Assembly: GCA_964523105.1 (NCBI GenBank)
Contig: CAZFZN010000001.1
Location: forward strand, 248,001 to 312,000
Length of the DNA: 64,000 nt
Source: V1-33 sp964523105
Lineage (GTDB): Bacteria; Verrucomicrobiota; Verrucomicrobiia; Verrucomicrobiales; V1-33
Reading direction: 5' to 3'
Below are positions 63,131-64,000 of the stretch, in pieces. Positions within the stretch are counted from its first letter, which is position 1; every line of letters starts with the position of its first letter. Below the pieces are notes generated by a model. That model worked only from the letters and a program-made list of their open reading frames with translations, did not search any database and was not told the origin of the DNA. A program made the translations under genes and the position numbers.

Positions 63131-64000
63131 TCAACGGCCCAGCACCGGCTCCAGCCACGCGCTGTGCGCGGAGCCGATGCCCCGCGTGCCCTTCGTTTCC
63201 AGCGTCAGGGTTTGCACGCCGGTCACGTCGAGGCGGAAGGTTCCCACTTTGCCCGGCTCGATGACTTGGGATTCCCAGAGCGGCTTTCCATCGGCGAGGA
63301 TGATGGCTTTCACCGGGCCGCTGCCGGTCTTCAGCAGCGCACAGGAGCCGGTGAAAGTTTTCCACTTTCCGCCCAGGGTGTAGGTGTGCGTCGCATTGGC
63401 GTGTGCCCACAGACCATGAGCTGCAGGACCGTCAGGACCGGTGAGCGGCGCGCCGGCATCGCTGCGGTCGTAGTGAACGCCGCCATAACCGGTCCTCGCG
63501 GCAGCGGGCGCCGTATCGGAAAGCGGCACGCTGGCGGTGGTGGCGGGCACGTCGGCGGGTGAGGGCTTGCCTTGCGCACTGTCAGGCAAGGCCAGGCGGC
63601 GCAGGGCTTCGCGCGCGGCGGGAGCCAGACCGGTCAGCACCGCGGCCTCCAGCTTTCCGGCGCGCGCAGCTGCTGCATGCTGCTCCACCTGCAGCGTGGC
63701 CAGCGCGGGGGCTGCATCGTAGTTGCCTTGTTCATCAATGCGCAATGCCAGCGTGAGCGCCGCACTGCTCCACACGCCGGCGGTGGCGGCGCCCTTCACG
63801 CCCACGGCGACAAAACTGAGCGTCGCCGATTTTTTCTTCGCGCCGCCCCGCGGCAGCAGCAGGGAAAAGCTGCCGTCCTCGCCCGGGACGGCGGCGGCGA
63901 TGGCGGCATCGTAATCCCCGCCGCCCGCAGGATCGCCGTAGGCCAGCACAGCGTGACAGGGCAGGTTCGTCTGCACTTTCGCACTGGCGCGCAGACCTTC
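63131..64000 (-). CDS. C-terminal part of an NPCBM-domain protein
   Basis: The frame is open to the window's right edge, so the N-terminus is missing. The visible 289 residues end in an NPCBM (novel putative carbohydrate-binding) domain of about 125 residues: GVHYDRSDAGAPLTGPDGPA, GLWAHANATHTYTLGGKWKT, FTGSCALLKTGSGPVKAIIL and GIGSAHSAWLEPVLG. NPCBM domains are common in secreted glycosidases and dehydrogenase-like proteins of this phylum and bind glycans. Before it is an Ala-rich helical linker (AAAARAGKLEAAVLTGLAPA) and a beta segment. What enzyme or propeller lies upstream cannot be seen. Confidence 0.85.
   Translation of the reverse strand, partial: EGLRASAKVQTNLPCHAVLAYGDPAGGGDYDAAIAAAVPGEDGSFSLLLPRGGAKKKSATLSFVAVGVKGAATAGVWSSAALTLALRIDEQGNYDAAPALATLQVEQHAAAARAGKLEAAVLTGLAPAAREALRRLALPDSAQGKPSPADVPATTASVPLSDTAPAAARTGYGGVHYDRSDAGAPLTGPDGPAAHGLWAHANATHTYTLGGKWKTFTGSCALLKTGSGPVKAIILADGKPLWESQVIEPGKVGTFRLDVTGVQTLTLETKGTRGIGSAHSAWLEPVLGR

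Noticed and set aside
1..64000. tRNA, rRNA, transposase, integrase or phage genes
   Set aside because: Read by eye, nothing matched their motifs; a tRNAscan or Infernal run would be needed to exclude a small RNA gene fully.

Overview
The window reads as the chromosome of a Gram-negative member of the Verrucomicrobiota (PVC superphylum). The signs are a heme-binding domain of the Planctomycete/Verrucomicrobium type, LTD/CotH and NPCBM modules, delta-60 propeller repeats, prepilin signals ending in Ala-Tyr-Thr-Leu-Val-Glu, an SHD1 domain, LpxA (so LPS is made), and several enormous secreted proteins. GC is high almost everywhere except the middle of the largest gene. Housekeeping genes (purU, a lipoate ligase, tsaE, trmD, radC, lpxA, sixA, araB) sit singly between lineage-specific genes. 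I saw no rRNA, tRNA, CRISPR array, transposase or phage gene.

Layout. 1-2200: purU tail, lipoate ligase, tsaE, two kinds of intergenic inverted repeat. 2202-12278: a 3358-residue exported TPR protein. 12279-14826: about 600 empty bases, then kdpA, kdpF and a second tiny membrane protein, without kdpB or kdpC. 15043-20114: a proline-rich membrane protein, a di-heme peroxidase, trmD, an M23 peptidase and a small membrane protein. 20234-30892: a heme-binding propeller protein, a small FG-GAP-like exported protein and a 2218-residue LTD/CotH protein. 31178-38160: a lipoprotein, radC, lpxA, a RodZ-like protein, a GT4 glycosyltransferase, sixA and araB. 38375-43524: a three-gene signalling operon (PhnD-like binding protein, HisKA_2 kinase, hybrid kinase). 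43761-60481: a 5223-residue protein with a prepilin N-terminus, and its small neighbour. 60640-61410: a TlpA-like thioredoxin with an in-frame UGA. 61477-64000: a polytopic membrane protein and the end of an NPCBM protein.

Two loci stand out. First, the thioredoxin-fold gene at 60640-61410 has TGA exactly where the first catalytic Cys of the C-G-P-C motif should be. The frame is open on both sides, and a bacterial SECIS-like hairpin lies 19 bases downstream. This is most simply a selenoprotein (Sec69-Gly-Pro-Cys72) fused to an SHD1 domain. Second, the gene at 43761-59432 joins a class III (type IV pilin-like) signal to 15 tandem propeller-like blocks. The main block repeats every 236 residues or so, the blocks are arranged 5-1-3-1-5, and the protein ends in a delta-60 propeller split by a large carbohydrate-binding-like insert.

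How the parts may work together is inference. The giant exported proteins look like cell-surface or adhesion/degradation machinery, and the signalling operon just upstream of the giant pilin-like gene is a candidate regulator of it.
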